A stretch of 52,393 bases of DNA from CAZGSV01 sp964528605 (lineage in GTDB: Bacteria > Armatimonadota > Zipacnadia > CAZGSV01). Positions 51,713-52,393 of this stretch are shown in pieces. The stretch covers positions 1-52,393 of the forward strand of contig CAZGSV010000013.1 in assembly GCA_964528605.1 (NCBI GenBank). Reading direction: 5' to 3'. The position numbers and the translations under genes are program-made. Numbering within the stretch: position 1 is the stretch's first letter; each line of letters starts with the position of its first letter. The notes under the pieces are model-generated. The model saw nothing but the letters and a program-made list of their open reading frames with translations, made no database searches and had not been told where the DNA came from.

Positions 51713-51826
51713 GCGTCCGGCTTTGCGCCGGACGCCACACGCCTGTTCTTGAGGCCCCGCCCACATCGTAGCGTCGGGCTTTACGCCCGACCAGGGTATT
51801 GCGTCCGGGCTGAACCCGGACGCTAC
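51713..51826. repeat. Array of three TAGCGTC-type hairpins
   Basis: GCGTCCGGC (51713-51721) with GCCGGACGC (51727-51735); GTCGGGC (51773-51779) with GCCCGAC (51785-51791), preceded by GTAGC; GCGTCCGGG (51801-51809) with CCCGGACGC (51815-51823), followed by TACC. The GTAGCGTC/GACGCTAC ends are the same as in the 16852-17034 element. It separates two convergent genes. Confidence 0.7.
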
Positions 51827-51857
51827 CGCGAATGCTGTGGCCGGGCTCTGCGGCGGC

Positions 51858-52393
51858 CTACGACGCGGCTTTGATGATGCGGACTTCGCCTAGGGCGACG
51901 GCGCGGTCGCGGCCGCGGCGTTTGGCCTCCACTAGCGCCAGCCGCGCGGCGTCAACCAGATCGCTCTCGTTGTGCGCGTCCCGCGCGAAGGCGGCTATGC
52001 CGGCGCTGGCGGTGAGCACGATGCCCGGCTTGTCGCCCGCGAGCCACTGCCCCTGCGCGATGGAGGCCCGGAATCGTTCAGCCGCCGCCAATCCCCCCCC
52101 GCGAGACAACTCCGGCAAGGCCAACAGGTACTCCCCCTTGCGGGTGCGGCTGGCAAAGTCAGAACGGCGCAGCCAGCCGGCGAGGGTGTTGTCGAGGCGC
52201 GCGAGGATTCCCTGCGCCTCCTTATGCCCCACCGCTTGCTCCACGTCGGCGAAGTGGTCTAGGTCCAGGGCCACCAAGGCCAGGCCGTGGTGATAGCGAT
52301 AGCAGCGAGCGAGTTCGTCGCGCAGGCGGCGTTCGAACTCGCGCCGTGGCAGCAAGCCATCCGCATGCCGCGCCTCTTGGCCGCTGCGCCCGG
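51858..52393 (-). CDS. GGDEF-domain protein with degenerate active site (5' end outside window)
   Basis: The frame is open to the right edge, so the protein starts outside; 178 codons are visible. The segment DGLLPRREFERRLRDELARCYRYHHGLALVALDLDHFADVEQAVGHKEAQGILARL is the opening of a GGDEF domain (xxLTxLPNRRxFxxxL and the metal aspartate in LDLDHF). The signature position reads RKGEYLLALPE where GGDEFxxLLP is expected, so the first three residues of the motif are altered and diguanylate cyclase activity is doubtful. ASAGIAAFARDA and DLVDAARLALVEAKRRGRDRA close the domain. It may bind c-di-GMP or nucleotides, or act as a partner domain. Confidence 0.8.
   Translation of the reverse strand, partial: GRSGQEARHADGLLPRREFERRLRDELARCYRYHHGLALVALDLDHFADVEQAVGHKEAQGILARLDNTLAGWLRRSDFASRTRKGEYLLALPELSRGGGLAAAERFRASIAQGQWLAGDKPGIVLTASAGIAAFARDAHNESDLVDAARLALVEAKRRGRDRAVALGEVRIIKAAS

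Noticed and set aside
1..52393. tRNA or rRNA genes and known riboswitches
   Set aside because: No cloverleaf with a GTTCGA-type arm, no rRNA-like stretch and no recognisable riboswitch core was seen by eye; a covariance-model scan would be needed to be certain.

Overview
The window is high-GC bacterial chromosome, densely packed with genes in short operons, and has one 100-base run of N. It looks like a metagenome- or draft-derived contig. The best lineage hint is the pair of DUF1559/H-X9-DG-type prepilins whose N-terminal helix ends in an FARAREAARKATC-like stretch. That style, together with many secreted glycoside-hydrolase-like proteins, PmoA-like and Gfo/Idh/MocA proteins, is typical of Armatimonadota and, less specifically, of other PVC/Hydrogenedentota-like lineages. 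This assignment is an inference; no rRNA or tRNA gene was seen.

Layout. 1-5210: a class II aldolase running off the left edge, a secreted TIM-barrel-like protein carrying an in-frame palindromic repeat insertion, and recJ. 5353-10188: a serine-type operon (PLP aminotransferase, serA, surE, DUF1015). 10402-13431: a Tat-linked operon read leftward (apbE-like, doxX-like, Gfo/Idh/MocA). 13561-17585: a glutamate-synthase-like FMN protein with a Cys-rich partner, a KaiC-like/HTH fusion lacking a Walker A motif, cutA, and the stub of a DUF488 gene. 17825-23404: a complete YbhGFSR-type ABC-2 exporter (membrane fusion protein, two ATPases, two permeases). 23570-30553: secreted or cytosolic carbohydrate-related proteins of poorly known function, including a sugar-phosphate isomerase-like protein and a PmoA-like protein. 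30584-36657: PHP phosphoesterase, MFS transporter, rimI, tsaD, purM and a sugar nucleotidyltransferase in one rightward run. 36654-41471: leftward genes including xerC and a stand-alone IMP cyclohydrolase domain of purH. 41585-43442: tatC and a tandem redoxin-like protein.

43443-47053 is the most unusual part. It holds a chain of strong RNA hairpins ending in an intrinsic terminator, then two tandem copies of a cassette (a 77-residue one-helix membrane protein plus a prepilin). Each copy has its own promoter and terminator, and the copies share 352 bp of perfect identity at the gene junction and 110 bp at the 3' end. The N gap lies in the first copy. Its two flanks overlap by exactly 55 bp, so it is almost certainly an assembly join and not missing sequence. 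47054-52393: a GH84-like glucosaminidase, a carboxypeptidase-regulatory/BsuPI lipoprotein candidate, an LPP20-like protein, and a degenerate GGDEF domain running off the right edge.

Dispersed GC-rich palindromic repeats recur in intergenic DNA (10195-10395, 16852-17034, 51713-51826) and once inside a coding sequence (2707-2823). No CRISPR array, transposase, prophage or defence island was found. TatC and several proteins with twin-arginine signals occur together, which suggests an active Tat pathway.
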